Notes: generated by a model not told the origin, from the sequence alone. 64,000 nucleotides of DNA from DASWJZ01 sp963720705 (GCA_963720705.1 CAVRGJ010000007.1:248001-312000); one strand, 5' to 3'. Counted from the first letter of the stretch, positions 29,670 through 38,317 are shown. Numbers and translations are program-made.

Positions 29670-30611
29670 ATGCTTCCGATAGTAAGAGTGTTGTCGGCCG
29701 TCGTGACGGCCCTCCTGTTGTCCACGGCGGCGGTCGATGCCGTCCGCGCGGAGGATGCCAAGCCGGCTCCGGCCGCAGAAGCGGCGGCGCCCGAGCCGGC
29801 GCGCGATCCCGAAGCCGTCGTGGCAACCGTCGGCAAGGAGTCCATCACCGAGCGGCAGCTGCAGATCGCGAAGAATGCTTTTTCCAGCGAACTTGCCAAT
29901 GTTCCCGAAGCGCAATGGCGAAGCGTGCTGATTGACGCTGTTGTCAACATGCAGCTCCTCGCGCAGGCGGCCAGCGACGAAAAGATGGGCGAGGGCCCCG
30001 ATTTCGATGCGCAGGTGGCGTTCCTGAGGCTGCAGGCGCTCCGCAATCTCTACGTCGAGCACACAATCGTGAACGGGCTGACCGACGCGGAGCTGCAGGA
30101 GGGCTACCAGACGCTCGTCGTCCAGTCCTTCAAGCCCGCGCCGCAGGTCCGCGCGCGTCATATCCTGGTGGACACCAAGGAAGAGGCGGAGAAGATCATC
30201 GAGGAGCTGAAGGGTGGTGCCTCCTTCGAGGAGCTCGCCAAGCAGTCCAAGGACCCGAGCGGTCAAAACGGCGGCGACCTCGGGTTCTTCGGCGCAGGTC
30301 AGATGGTGCCGGAGTTCGAGAAGGCCGCATTTGCGCTTGAGCCCGGGCAGTTCACGCAGGAGCCTGTTCAGACGCAGTTCGGCTGGCACGTGATCAAGGT
30401 GGAAGAGAAGCGCATGAGCCAGCCGCCGGCCTTCGCCGACGTCGAGGCGCAGTTGCGGAACTACCTGATCCGCCAGAAGTTCGAAACGGTCCTTGCCGGC
30501 CTTCGTGACAAGTACCCGGTCGAGATCGTCGATCAGGCGGCAGCTCCCGCTGCGCCAGATGCACCTGCGGACACGACGCCAGAAGCCCCTGCAGAGCAAC
30601 CGAAGCCGTAA
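29670..30611 (+). CDS. periplasmic parvulin-type peptidyl-prolyl isomerase
   Basis: A PrsA/SurA-like folding helper for exported proteins. The 313-residue protein starts with a signal peptide (MLPIVRVLSAVVTALLLSTA) and has an N-terminal SurA-like helical region (ESITERQLQIAKNAF...) followed by one rotamase domain. That domain contains ARHILVDTKEEAEKIIEELK, GGDLGFFGAGQMVPEFEKAA and TQFGWHVIKVEEKR. The C-terminal tail is Ala/Pro rich. GGAG lies 5-6 nt before ATG 29670, which makes that start better than GTG 29664. ArgJ follows 19 bp after the stop. Its position opposite secA fits a role in secretion. Confidence 0.93.
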   Translation: MLPIVRVLSAVVTALLLSTAAVDAVRAEDAKPAPAAEAAAPEPARDPEAVVATVGKESITERQLQIAKNAFSSELANVPEAQWRSVLIDAVVNMQLLAQAASDEKMGEGPDFDAQVAFLRLQALRNLYVEHTIVNGLTDAELQEGYQTLVVQSFKPAPQVRARHILVDTKEEAEKIIEELKGGASFEELAKQSKDPSGQNGGDLGFFGAGQMVPEFEKAAFALEPGQFTQEPVQTQFGWHVIKVEEKRMSQPPAFADVEAQLRNYLIRQKFETVLAGLRDKYPVEIVDQAAAPAAPDAPADTTPEAPAEQPKP

Positions 30612-30630
30612 GCGGCCGGCCGTCGTCGCC

Positions 30631-31869
30631 ATGGCGGGTGGGGCTTCGCCGTTCGCGCCGACCTCCTATCCTGAGGCGCCGGCGCTAGCCGGCGTTCGGC
30701 TTGCGACCGCGGAAGCCGGCATTCGCTACAAGGGCCGGACCGACCTTCTTCTCGTCCGCTTCGACCCCGCGGCGACGGTCGCCGGCGTCTTCACAAAATC
30801 GCGCTGCGCCTCCGCGCCCGTCGATTGGGACCGCGAGCGCCTGAAGGGCGGCAGGGCGCGGGCGCTCGTGGTCAACTCCGGCAATGCCAACGCCTTTACC
30901 GGCATGAAGGGGCGGCAGGCGGTCGAGGCCACCGCGGCAGCGACGGCCGCAGCCGTCGGCTGCGAAAGAAACGAGGTCTTTCTCGCCTCGACCGGCGTAA
31001 TCGGCGAGCCGCTCGACCCAAAACCGTTTGCCGACAACCTCGCGCGCCTGGCGCAGGAGGCGCGGCCGGGCGCATTCCTTGACGCCGCGCGCGCGATCAT
31101 GACGACCGACACATTTCCGAAGCTTGTGACCAGAACCGTCCGCATCGGAAGCGGCGACGTCGTGATCAACGGCATCGCCAAGGGCGCCGGCATGATCGCG
31201 CCCGACATGGCGACCATGCTCGCCTTCGTTTTCACCGACGCGCCGATCGGATCAGCAGTGTTGCAGGCCTGTCTCGAAGACGCCGTCGCCGGCAGCTTCA
31301 ACGCGATCACCATCGACGGCGACACGTCGACCTCCGATACCTTGCTCCTCTTCGCCACAGGCGCAGCGGCAGCGCGCGGCGTTCCGCCGCTCGATCCGGG
31401 CGGCGAAGCGCTTCGCAGCTTCAAAACGGGCCTCAACGCGCTCTGCCTCGACCTTGCAAAGCAGGTCGTTCGCGATGGGGAAGGGGTGTCGAAGTTTGTG
31501 GAAGTCACGGTAAGCGGCGCCGAATCGGACGCGTCCGCCAAGCGGATTGCGCTTTCGATCGCCAACTCGCCCTTGGTCAAGACGGCTATCGCCGGCGAGG
31601 ATGCCAATTGGGGGCGCGTGGTGATGGCGGTCGGAAAGGCGGGGGAGCCGGCCGACCGCGACCGGCTTTCGATCTGGTTCGGAGAGCATCGCGTTGCCCA
31701 TGCCGGCGAGCGCGACCCGGCGTATTCGGAAGAGGCTGTTTCCAAGTACATGAAGCGAAGCGAGCTTGCGCTTCGCGCGGACCTCGGAATCGGCCGCGGC
31801 ATGGCGACGGTCTGGACCTGCGACCTGACCGCCGGATACATCGCCATCAACGCCGACTACCGAAGCTGA
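30631..31869 (+). CDS. argJ: glutamate N-acetyltransferase / amino-acid acetyltransferase
   Basis: Bifunctional arginine-synthesis enzyme that moves the acetyl group from N-acetylornithine to glutamate, and in some species also uses acetyl-CoA. The 412-residue precursor is cleaved autocatalytically before a Thr in GMIAPDMATMLAF, which is present. Other family segments are VVNSGNANAFTG, FLASTGVIGEPLD, AITIDGDTSTSDT and AIAGEDANWGRVVMAVGKAG. ATG 30631 is chosen; reading further upstream would overlap the parvulin gene. Confidence 0.96.
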   Translation: MAGGASPFAPTSYPEAPALAGVRLATAEAGIRYKGRTDLLLVRFDPAATVAGVFTKSRCASAPVDWDRERLKGGRARALVVNSGNANAFTGMKGRQAVEATAAATAAAVGCERNEVFLASTGVIGEPLDPKPFADNLARLAQEARPGAFLDAARAIMTTDTFPKLVTRTVRIGSGDVVINGIAKGAGMIAPDMATMLAFVFTDAPIGSAVLQACLEDAVAGSFNAITIDGDTSTSDTLLLFATGAAAARGVPPLDPGGEALRSFKTGLNALCLDLAKQVVRDGEGVSKFVEVTVSGAESDASAKRIALSIANSPLVKTAIAGEDANWGRVVMAVGKAGEPADRDRLSIWFGEHRVAHAGERDPAYSEEAVSKYMKRSELALRADLGIGRGMATVWTCDLTAGYIAINADYRS

Positions 31870-31918
31870 GGGCCGCCCGTTGACCCGCGTTCCTTCCGCA
31901 CCGGCGCGCGAGCGGCGG

Positions 31919-32260
31919 ATGGGGCGATCTCTGCTTTTCGTGCTCCTCGGCCTGACCGCCTGCAGCCCGAGCGACTGGCAGGCGCGGGAGACCGAGAGGG
32001 GGAAGGACGCGATCCGCGCCGAGGTCGGCGACCCGTCGGCGCAGTTTTCCGACGTCCAGGTGACCGGCGACGAGCGGACCGGCCAGATATGCGGCAAGGT
32101 CACGCCGAAGGGTGCCCTCACGGTGCGCTTCATCGTCTACATCGACGGCACGGCCGGCCCTTATCTGGCGGCGGGCCAGGGCAGCCATCCGATCCCCCAC
32201 GACCAGTTCGAATCCGCTTGGCGGAACGATTGCGTTGGCGAAGGCTACAAGCCCGGATAG
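31919..32260 (+). CDS. small lipoprotein
   Basis: A 113-residue exported lipoprotein with signal peptide MGRSLLFVLLGLTAC and lipobox LTAC, so the Cys should be acylated after cleavage. The mature part (RGKDAIRAEVGDPSAQFSDV, ICGKVTPKGALTVRFIVYID) resembles small alphaproteobacterial proteins of unknown function. Start ATG 31919 gives a clean signal peptide. A TTG at 31880 is possible but adds an Arg-rich leader. It lies between argJ and mutT in one direction and is probably in the same transcript. Confidence 0.75.
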   Translation: MGRSLLFVLLGLTACSPSDWQARETERGKDAIRAEVGDPSAQFSDVQVTGDERTGQICGKVTPKGALTVRFIVYIDGTAGPYLAAGQGSHPIPHDQFESAWRNDCVGEGYKPG

Positions 32261-32291
32261 GCCGCTGTCCGGTATCGCGTCAGGAAAGAAT

Positions 32292-32690
32292 ATGCCGCTT
32301 CTCCTCGTCGCCGCCTGCGCGTTGATCGATGCGGACCGCCGGGTGCTCATCGCCAAGCGGCCGGAGGGGCGGCCGCTCGCTGGCCTCTGGGAATTTCCCG
32401 GCGGAAAGCTGGAAGAGGGCGAGACGCCGGAGGACGCAGTCATCCGCGAACTTTTCGAAGAGCTTTCGATAAGGGTTACAAAGCCTTGCCTCGCACCTCT
32501 GACTTTTAGCTCATACGATTATCCAGAATTTCATATTTTGTTGGCACTTTTCGTCTGCCGCAGATGGGAAGGATCGCCCGTGTCACGGGAGGCCCAGGAG
32601 ATCAAATGGGTTCGGGCGAACCGGCTTCGGGATTTCCCGATGCCTCCGGCCGACGAGCCGCTGATCAGTCATCTCGCCGATCTTCTTTGA
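32292..32690 (+). CDS. mutT: MutT-type Nudix hydrolase
   Basis: A 132-residue Nudix protein, most likely removing oxidised nucleotides such as 8-oxo-dGTP. The Nudix box GGKLEEGETPEDAVIRELFE, continuing with ELSI, has all acidic ligands, but the last Gly of the consensus (EExGU) is Ser here. The N-terminus LLLVAACALIDADRRVLIAK and the following RPEGRPLAGLWEFPGG match the MutT family. The ATG follows AGGAAAG. The substrate is inferred from family resemblance. Confidence 0.92.
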   Translation: MPLLLVAACALIDADRRVLIAKRPEGRPLAGLWEFPGGKLEEGETPEDAVIRELFEELSIRVTKPCLAPLTFSSYDYPEFHILLALFVCRRWEGSPVSREAQEIKWVRANRLRDFPMPPADEPLISHLADLL

Positions 32691-32704
32691 GATTTCGAAG
32701 CAGG

Positions 32705-32932
32705 ATGCACCGCTTGCAAAGCCTCGTCCAAATCCGGCGCTTTCTCGCCAGCGAAACTGGCGCGACCGCAATCGAATACGGCCTTATCTGCGGCATGATC
32801 GCCGTGGTCGTTCTCGGCATTGCGTCGGTTGGTGGTGCTGTGAACTTGCTCTACGAAAAAATGGCTGCGATCGCGGGCGCGTTCGTGAACGGCGGCAGTA
32901 GCGGCGGCAGCGGTAGTGGCAGCGGCGGCTGA
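32705..32932 (+). CDS. Flp-family type IVb pilin with Gly/Ser tail
   Basis: A 75-residue pilin precursor. The leader MHRLQSLVQIRRFLASETG is followed by the class IVb cleavage motif G|ATAIEY, then a hydrophobic helix (GLICGMIAVVVLGIASVG). A prepilin peptidase such as CpaA would cut after the Gly. The mature pilin ends in a low-complexity tail of Gly and Ser (NGGSSGGSGSGSGG). ATG 32705 follows an AGCAGG sequence. No cpa/tad assembly genes are nearby, so it may be a solitary pilin served by machinery encoded elsewhere. Confidence 0.9.
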   Translation: MHRLQSLVQIRRFLASETGATAIEYGLICGMIAVVVLGIASVGGAVNLLYEKMAAIAGAFVNGGSSGGSGSGSGG

Positions 32933-32943
32933 ACGGGGAGCGC

Positions 32944-33828
32944 TCAGCGCCGCCCCTTCTCCGGGTCGAGAGCCGCAGCGAGACTGACCCTTCCTGACCC
33001 GCGCCGGGCCGGCTTCTGCTGGCTCTCATGCGGCGACCACCCGGAAAGCGAGACGATCTCAAACGTCGCGCGCACGCGGCCGTCGGGGTCGCTGAAGCGC
33101 TCGGCGTAGATTTCGGCTGCGCGGAGAAACAGGTTCTTGCGGGCGGGAATCCGTTCACGCTCCGGCGACGCGTTCGAGGCTCCCATCGCCTTCAGATCGC
33201 GGAAGAGGTCGAAGGCCGAATCGTAGCGCACCGTCAATGCCTCCCGGTCGACGACCGGCAGCGCGAAGCCGGTGCGCTGGAGGAGAGCGCCAAGGTCACG
33301 CACGTCCGCCGCCGGTATGACGCGTGGGCTTGCGCCGCCGCGGAGCTCGCTCTCCGCCGCTGCGAGCGCTTCGCGCAGCTCTGCGAGCGTGTTGCCGCCG
33401 GTCATCGCGGCAAGCAACAGTCCGTCGGGCCGGAGCGCCGCTCGTATCTGGATCAACGCGCCGGGGAGGTCGTTCGCCCATTGCAGCGCGAGCGCCGAGA
33501 CGAAGAGGTCGATCGAATCGGGTGCGAACGGAAGCATCTCCTCGTCGCCGACCAGCCCCGGAATGCGCGCGTTGGCGAAGGCGGCGTCCGTCTGCTCAAG
33601 CCGGATCACGCGTTGCGTCTTGCCGGAGGCGAGGAGTGCGTCCGCGAGCGCGGTCGTCTGGCCGCCATGCGCCACCGCCACCTCGAAGCGCCGCTCGATC
33701 GCCGAGAGCCGTTCGGCCAGATCGTTGACGACGCGCTCGACCAGAAACCCTGAACGCGGCTCGCCGCGGCGATGCGCGCGCGCCAGACGGCGGCGAAGCA
33801 GTCGCTTGTCGGTGATTTCTGCAACCAT
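32944..33828 (-). CDS. SAM-dependent methyltransferase, BioC/NDUFAF5-like
   Basis: A 294-residue class I methyltransferase-like protein. The N-terminal AEITDKRLLRRRLARAHRRG resembles the start of NDUFAF5/BioC relatives in alphaproteobacteria. The SAM-binding region is around RFEVAVAHGGQTTALADALL and the post-I acidic region. It then has IDLFVSALALQWANDLPGAL and LRPDGLLLAAMTGGNTLAEL, which are typical of this group. The usual glycine-rich motif I (GxGxG) is degenerate (AHGGQTT). Substrate unknown. ATG 33828 is preferred to an upstream in-frame start at 33879. Divergent from the comF-like gene. Confidence 0.85.
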   Translation of the reverse strand: MVAEITDKRLLRRRLARAHRRGEPRSGFLVERVVNDLAERLSAIERRFEVAVAHGGQTTALADALLASGKTQRVIRLEQTDAAFANARIPGLVGDEEMLPFAPDSIDLFVSALALQWANDLPGALIQIRAALRPDGLLLAAMTGGNTLAELREALAAAESELRGGASPRVIPAADVRDLGALLQRTGFALPVVDREALTVRYDSAFDLFRDLKAMGASNASPERERIPARKNLFLRAAEIYAERFSDPDGRVRATFEIVSLSGWSPHESQQKPARRGSGRVSLAAALDPEKGRR

Positions 33829-33865
33829 GGGTGACCGGGCTCCCCGGCCGCGATAGCATGGCGGC

Positions 33866-34615
33866 ATGCTGGCGCTCAAACGACCCGACCGCAGGCTTGC
33901 TCGCCTGGCCGGGCTCGCAGCCGACCTGGTCCTGCCGCCGACCTGCCCCGGGTGCGGCGGCGCGGTCGGTGACGGCCACGCACTTTGCGCCGCCTGCTGG
34001 TCGACGATCCGCTTTATCGCGCCGCCGCTTTGTCCCGTCTACGGCACGCCCTTCGCCTATGAGCTGGGCGAAGGCATCGTGTCGGCGGAGGCGCTCGCCG
34101 ATCCGCCGCCGTTTAGGCGGGCGCGCGCGGCGGCAGTCTATGGCGACGTGGCGCGGCGGCTCGTGCATCAGATGAAATATTACGACCGCCCGCATTTGGC
34201 CGAGACGTTGGTGAAGGCGATGGTCCGCGCCGGTCAGCCGCTTCTCGCCGATTGCAGCCTCATCGTGCCCGTGCCGCTCTACCGCTGGCGGTTATGGCGG
34301 CGGCGTTTCAATCAGTCGGCGCTGCTTGCCGGCGGCCTTTCGCGGCTGACCGGCGTCCCGCACGATCCCTTCGTGCTCGAGCGCGTCAAAGCGACCCGCC
34401 AGCAGGTCGGACTCACGGCGGCCCAGCGTGCAGAAAACGTGCGCGGCGCCTTCCGCGTGCCGGAAACAATGCGGGTCAGGGTCGCCGGCCGCGACGTTCT
34501 TCTAATCGACGATGTCTACACCTCCGGGGCGACGGCAAAAGCCGCTTCGCGGGCGCTGCTTCGCGCTGGAGCCGCCGCGGTGGACGTCCTCACTTTCGCC
34601 CGCGTGACCCGGTGA
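33866..34615 (+). CDS. ComF-family phosphoribosyltransferase-like protein
   Basis: A 249-residue ComF-family (double zinc ribbon plus PRT domain) protein. The N-terminus has the cysteine knuckles CPGCGG and CAACW and a further Cys (PPLCPVYG). The C-terminal PRTase-like domain has the PRPP loop VLLIDDVYTSGATAKAASRA and the RxxRFNQS motif RRRFNQSALLAGGLSR. ComF proteins are linked to DNA uptake in naturally competent bacteria; a biochemical activity is not settled for this group. The gene stands 53 bp before glutaredoxin. Confidence 0.92.
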   Translation: MLALKRPDRRLARLAGLAADLVLPPTCPGCGGAVGDGHALCAACWSTIRFIAPPLCPVYGTPFAYELGEGIVSAEALADPPPFRRARAAAVYGDVARRLVHQMKYYDRPHLAETLVKAMVRAGQPLLADCSLIVPVPLYRWRLWRRRFNQSALLAGGLSRLTGVPHDPFVLERVKATRQQVGLTAAQRAENVRGAFRVPETMRVRVAGRDVLLIDDVYTSGATAKAASRALLRAGAAAVDVLTFARVTR

Positions 34616-34668
34616 CGGTTCTTTTGTAAATGGTATGAAAATCATATATTTGGGCGGGAAAGGGTTTC

Positions 34669-34947
34669 ATGAGCGTCGGCATGCCCATGGTCACGATCTA
34701 TACGCGTCGGTTCTGCGGCTATTGCACAGCCGCCAAGACCCTTTTGTCCGAGAAGGGGATCGCCTTCGAAGAGATCGACGCCACCGGCGCGCCCGACAAG
34801 CGACAGGAGATGATCGAGCGCTCCGGACGTTTCACCTTCCCGCAGATATTCATCGGCAGCCGGCATGTCGGCGGTTGCGACGACCTCTACGCGTTGAACG
34901 CGCGCGGTGATCTCGACCCACTGCTCGCCTCGGAGGCGGCGGCATGA
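34669..34947 (+). CDS. grxC: glutaredoxin, GrxC type
   Basis: A 92-residue dithiol glutaredoxin. The active site is CGYC at residues 16-19 (TIYTRRFCGYCTAAKTLL) instead of the classical CPYC, which may change its redox potential. The glutathione-binding TFPQIFIGSRHVGGCDDL segment is complete. ATG 34669 is preceded by GGGAAAGGG. Its stop overlaps the ATG of the next gene by 4 bp (ATGA), so grxC, the nitrilase-family gene and DUF1178 look like one operon. Confidence 0.94.
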   Translation: MSVGMPMVTIYTRRFCGYCTAAKTLLSEKGIAFEEIDATGAPDKRQEMIERSGRFTFPQIFIGSRHVGGCDDLYALNARGDLDPLLASEAAA

Positions 34948-35801
34948 AATTCAAGGCGGCCTGTATCCAACTGCGGTCTTCGACCGACGTCGCGGAGAAC
35001 ATCGCGACAGTCGAGCGGCTCGTGCGCGAGGCGGCCGGCGCCGGGGCGCAATACGTCCAAACTCCCGAGATGACCAATATCGTTGAGCGGAACCGCGCGT
35101 CGCTTGCCGCTGCGATCGCGCCGGAGCAATCCGATCCTGCAGTGAAACGCTTCGCAGCGCTTGCCGCGGAACTTGGCATCGTGCTCCACGTCGGATCGAT
35201 GGCTTTGAGGGCAGCCGACGGGAAGATCGCCAACCGCGCGCTCATCTTCGGCCGCAAGGGCGAGCTGATCGCCCGCTACGACAAGATACATCTCTTTGAC
35301 GTCGATCTTCCGAACGGGGAGAGCTGGCGCGAATCCGCCGTCTATCATCCGGGCGATCGTGCCCTTGTCGTCGACCTGCCTTGGCTCAGGCTCGGTGTCT
35401 CGATCTGCTACGACATCCGCTTTCCGCAGCTTTATCGCGCCGAGGCGCACGCCGGAGCGGCAGCGCTGAGCGCACCGGCCGCCTTCACTCGGCAGACCGG
35501 CGAAGCGCATTGGCACGTGCTGCAGCGGGCGCGCGCCATCGAGAACGGCGCCTTCGTCATCTCCGCGGCGCAGGCCGGTCGCCACGCCGACGGCCGCGAG
35601 ACCTTCGGCCATTCGATGATCGTGTCGCCGTGGGGTGAGATCCTCGCCGAAGGCGGGGGCGACGGCGCGGAGGTGATCGTCGCCGAAATCGACCCGGAGC
35701 TTTCCGACGACGCGCGGCGCCGCATCCCTTCACTGAAGAACGAGCGCCCCTTCGCGCTTCCGGATGCGGAAGAGGAACCGGCGCTGAGGTCGGCTTCGTG
35801 A
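34944..35801 (+). CDS. nitrilase-superfamily carbon-nitrogen hydrolase (Nit2-like)
   Basis: A 285-residue amidase. The catalytic triad of the superfamily is visible: Glu in TPEMTN, Lys in RYDKIHLFDVDLP and Cys in LGVSICYDIRFPQL. The FDVDLPNGESWRES insertion resembles Nit2/omega-amidase, which repairs deaminated glutathione. Its position just after grxC makes glutathione housekeeping a plausible role. The ATG overlaps the grxC stop, and its own stop overlaps the DUF1178 start (GTGA). Confidence 0.93.
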   Translation: MKFKAACIQLRSSTDVAENIATVERLVREAAGAGAQYVQTPEMTNIVERNRASLAAAIAPEQSDPAVKRFAALAAELGIVLHVGSMALRAADGKIANRALIFGRKGELIARYDKIHLFDVDLPNGESWRESAVYHPGDRALVVDLPWLRLGVSICYDIRFPQLYRAEAHAGAAALSAPAAFTRQTGEAHWHVLQRARAIENGAFVISAAQAGRHADGRETFGHSMIVSPWGEILAEGGGDGAEVIVAEIDPELSDDARRRIPSLKNERPFALPDAEEEPALRSAS

Positions 35802-36226
35802 TCCGCTACGCGCTCACCTGCCCGGAAGGGCACGACTTCGAAGCCTGGTTCGCGGGTTCCGCGGCCTTCGACGCACAGAGGGCAAAAGGCGTCGTCCTTT
35901 GTCCGCTCTGCGGTTCGGCCGAGGTCGACAAGGCGCTGATGGCGCCCTCGGTGGCGACGGCGCGGAAAAAGGATTCGGTTCGGCTCGCCGCCAACATGCC
36001 GGAGCAGCAGGAGACGATCTCCATGCTGCGCAAGCTGCGCGAGCACCTGACCGAGAACGCCGACTATGTCGGTCCGCGTTTCGCAGAGGAGGCGCGGCGC
36101 ATCCACTACAACGAGGCGGAGAAGCGCGGCATCTACGGCGAGGCCTCTCGCGACGACGCTCGCGCGCTTGCCGAAGAGGGCGTCGAGTTCCACCCGCTTC
36201 CGATCCTGCCGGAAGAACGCAACTGA
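35798..36226 (+). CDS. DUF1178 protein
   Basis: A 142-residue protein of the DUF1178 family. The N-terminus has the paired cysteines of a probable zinc site (YALTCPEGHDFEAWF and VLCPLCGSAEVDKALMAP). The C-terminal half has the conserved ENADYVGPRFAEEARRIHYN and EEGVEFHPLPILPEE. Biochemical function unknown. It starts with GTG overlapping the nitrilase-family gene by 4 bp. This gene order (glutaredoxin, amidase, DUF1178) is common in alphaproteobacteria. Confidence 0.92.
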   Translation: MIRYALTCPEGHDFEAWFAGSAAFDAQRAKGVVLCPLCGSAEVDKALMAPSVATARKKDSVRLAANMPEQQETISMLRKLREHLTENADYVGPRFAEEARRIHYNEAEKRGIYGEASRDDARALAEEGVEFHPLPILPEERN

Positions 36227-36411
36227 GCTTCCGGCGCGGGCGACAGCCCTGCCTCCCTCAAGCTGAAATGCGGGGCCTGCTTCCCGAGGAGGGCGGGTCT
36301 CGAAATGCGCGCGGGTGAGAGGGCTCGCAGCACTTCACGTTCGCGTAGGGGGCCTTGCCGCGGCGACGACCGGAATTGATGGTCGGCGACGTGCTTGAGG
36401 GAGACTAATTG

Positions 36412-37011
36412 ATGAGGCACGTGACGGCCTTTGCGGCCGCTCTGCTCGCGCTGGCGTCGTTTGCGATCGGAGACAACGCCGCGGCGGAAGTGAAGTCCGC
36501 CATCTTCGCCGGCGGTTGCTTCTGGTGCGTCGAGGAAGCGTTCGACAAGGTCCCGGGCGTCGTCGCCACCACCTCGGGCTACACGGGCGGCAACCTCGTC
36601 AATCCGACCTACGAGCAGGTGTCGGCCGGCGGCACGGGGCATTTTGAGTCCGTGAAGGTCGACTACGACACAGCGAAAGTGAGCTACTCCCAACTCCTCG
36701 AGGCGTTCTGGCACAACATCGACCCGTTCGATGCGCGCGGCCAGTTCTGCGACAAGGGGAGCCAGTATCGGAGCGCTATCTTTGTCGGCAGCCCGGAGGA
36801 AGAGGCGCTCGCCAAGGCGAGCAAAGAGAAGGTCGCGGCCCAGTTCGGCAAGCCGGTCGAAACGATGATTCTGCCTGCCCAGACTTTCTATCCGGCCGAG
36901 GCCTACCACCAGAATTTCCACGTAACCAACGCCGCGCGGTACAAGTTCTACAAGTTCGGTTGCGGGCGTGCGCAGCGTTTACAGCAGCTTTGGGGCGATC
37001 CCGCCGCCTAG
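36412..37011 (+). CDS. msrA: exported peptide methionine-S-sulfoxide reductase
   Basis: A 199-residue MsrA that repairs methionine S-sulfoxide in proteins. A signal peptide (MRHVTAFAAALLALASFAIG) precedes the catalytic domain, so it should act in the periplasm. The catalytic Cys is in IFAGGCFWCVEEAFDKVPGV. Other family segments are NPTYEQVSAGGTGHFESVKV, FWHNIDPFDARGQFCDKG and the following SQYRSAIF. ATG 36412 has GAGGGAG about 9 nt upstream, better than TTG 36409. Confidence 0.95.
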   Translation: MRHVTAFAAALLALASFAIGDNAAAEVKSAIFAGGCFWCVEEAFDKVPGVVATTSGYTGGNLVNPTYEQVSAGGTGHFESVKVDYDTAKVSYSQLLEAFWHNIDPFDARGQFCDKGSQYRSAIFVGSPEEEALAKASKEKVAAQFGKPVETMILPAQTFYPAEAYHQNFHVTNAARYKFYKFGCGRAQRLQQLWGDPAA

Positions 37012-37167
37012 CAACGGCGGCGCTCCGAGGGCGTGGCAGCGCTGCAACGCTCTGATCTTGCCTGGCGGAACCGGGTTGCGTCGAATTGCCTTACCCTGGT
37101 GTTCCTCGTAACATCCCGCGGCTTCCGTTGCGGGTTTCGGGGCGCATTGGCCTGATCGGAGAGTAAG

Positions 37168-37899
37168 GTGATCGACAGACGCTATTTCCTTGCCGGTGCG
37201 GCGAGTTCGCTGCTGGCGGCTTGCACGATGGTGCCGGGAACCGGCCCACTCGCCTACGCTCCGAGTGAAGGGTCGGGCATCCTCGTTCCCGCGAGCAAGG
37301 AGCCCTACAACGTTCCGCCGGTCAATCTCAGCAGCATCCCGACACAGTTCCATCGCCAGATCGTCAATGACCCGACCGGCGAGGACCCGGGAACGATCGT
37401 GGTCGATCCTGGGCAGCGGCTTCTCTATCTGGTCCTGCCGGGCGGCAAAGCCCGGCGCTACGGCATCGGCGTCGGGCGCGAAGGATTCGGCTGGAGCGGC
37501 ACCGCGACGATCGGCATGAAGCGCGAATGGCCGAAATGGTATCCGCCTGTCGAGATGCAGGCGCGCGACGAACGGGCGCGCAAATACGCCGACGGCATGG
37601 ACGGCGGCACCGACAATCCGCTCGGTGCGCGCGCCATGTACCTGTTTGAGGGCGGCAAGGACACGCTCTACCGCATCCACGGAACCAACGAGCCTCTGTC
37701 GATCGGTAAGGCGGTGTCGTCGGGTTGCATTCGCATGCTCAATGCCGACGTGATCGATCTCTATAACCGCGTGCCGATCGGCACCAAGGTCGTCGTGCTC
37801 GCTGCGATGAACCCGATAGCCCGGCTTGGGCACGCACTGACAGACCCCGACGCGAAGTGGCGGCAGGACGTGCGCCGCCTGGCAGGCAACCCGATCTGA
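37168..37899 (+). CDS. L,D-transpeptidase lipoprotein (YkuD domain)
   Basis: A 243-residue ErfK/YbiS-type L,D-transpeptidase, probably making 3-3 peptidoglycan crosslinks or attaching outer-membrane proteins. A Tat-like or Sec signal (MIDRRYFLAGAASSLLAAC) ends in the lipobox LAAC. The YkuD domain has IVVDPGQRLLYLVLPGGKAR and the catalytic motif HGTNEPLSIGKAVSSGCIRM. The RR at residues 4-5 suggests Tat export, but this is only a hint. GTG 37168 follows GGAGAGTAAG. Confidence 0.95.
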   Translation: MIDRRYFLAGAASSLLAACTMVPGTGPLAYAPSEGSGILVPASKEPYNVPPVNLSSIPTQFHRQIVNDPTGEDPGTIVVDPGQRLLYLVLPGGKARRYGIGVGREGFGWSGTATIGMKREWPKWYPPVEMQARDERARKYADGMDGGTDNPLGARAMYLFEGGKDTLYRIHGTNEPLSIGKAVSSGCIRMLNADVIDLYNRVPIGTKVVVLAAMNPIARLGHALTDPDAKWRQDVRRLAGNPI

Positions 37900-37981
37900 G
37901 CCCTTCCAGACGGCGCGCTGCGGGCTGCCTTGCTGCAACCCGCGCGGAGTTCGCCATCGCGTCTATCTGCGCCGGCGGCGC

Positions 37982-38203
37982 TCATCGCCGTTCGTCTTCG
38001 CCGCGAACGAAGCGCTCGTAGCGCCGGCCCGTCCACATCAGCCCCATGTCGCGGAGCATGTGGTCGTCGACGTCCCTGAGCTTGTGCCGCAACTCCGCTT
38101 CCGCTCTGACTTCCTTGAGCGCCTTCACCCAGGCGGCGAGCCAGGCTCGCATGCGCGCCGCGAAGGTCGGCGCGCGCGGCGGTGTGAACGAAACGTAGGC
38201 CAT
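37982..38203 (-). CDS. DUF1127 small protein
   Basis: A 73-residue protein with the DUF1127 motif at its C-terminus (LRDVDDHMLRDMGLMWTGRR) and an Arg-rich end. Related small DUF1127 proteins in alphaproteobacteria affect RNA turnover and phosphate or carbon uptake; that this one does so is inference. The ATG has GAGGAG about 8 nt upstream. It is divergent from the WYL regulator. Confidence 0.9.
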   Translation of the reverse strand: MAYVSFTPPRAPTFAARMRAWLAAWVKALKEVRAEAELRHKLRDVDDHMLRDMGLMWTGRRYERFVRGEDERR

Positions 38204-38317
38204 GGCCTTGCTCCTCTGTTTGGAGAGCTGAGATAGGCTGTGATACCTGCCAACCCGATGTCATGATTGTCGGGCTCTAGGTCTCTTTTCACGAACCTGA
38301 CCGCCCGGGAGAATCTT

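Noticed and set aside
34624..34650. Promoter before grxC (TTGTAA and TATATT)
   Set aside because: The spacer is 15 nt, shorter than the usual 16-18, and the AT-rich stretch may match by chance.
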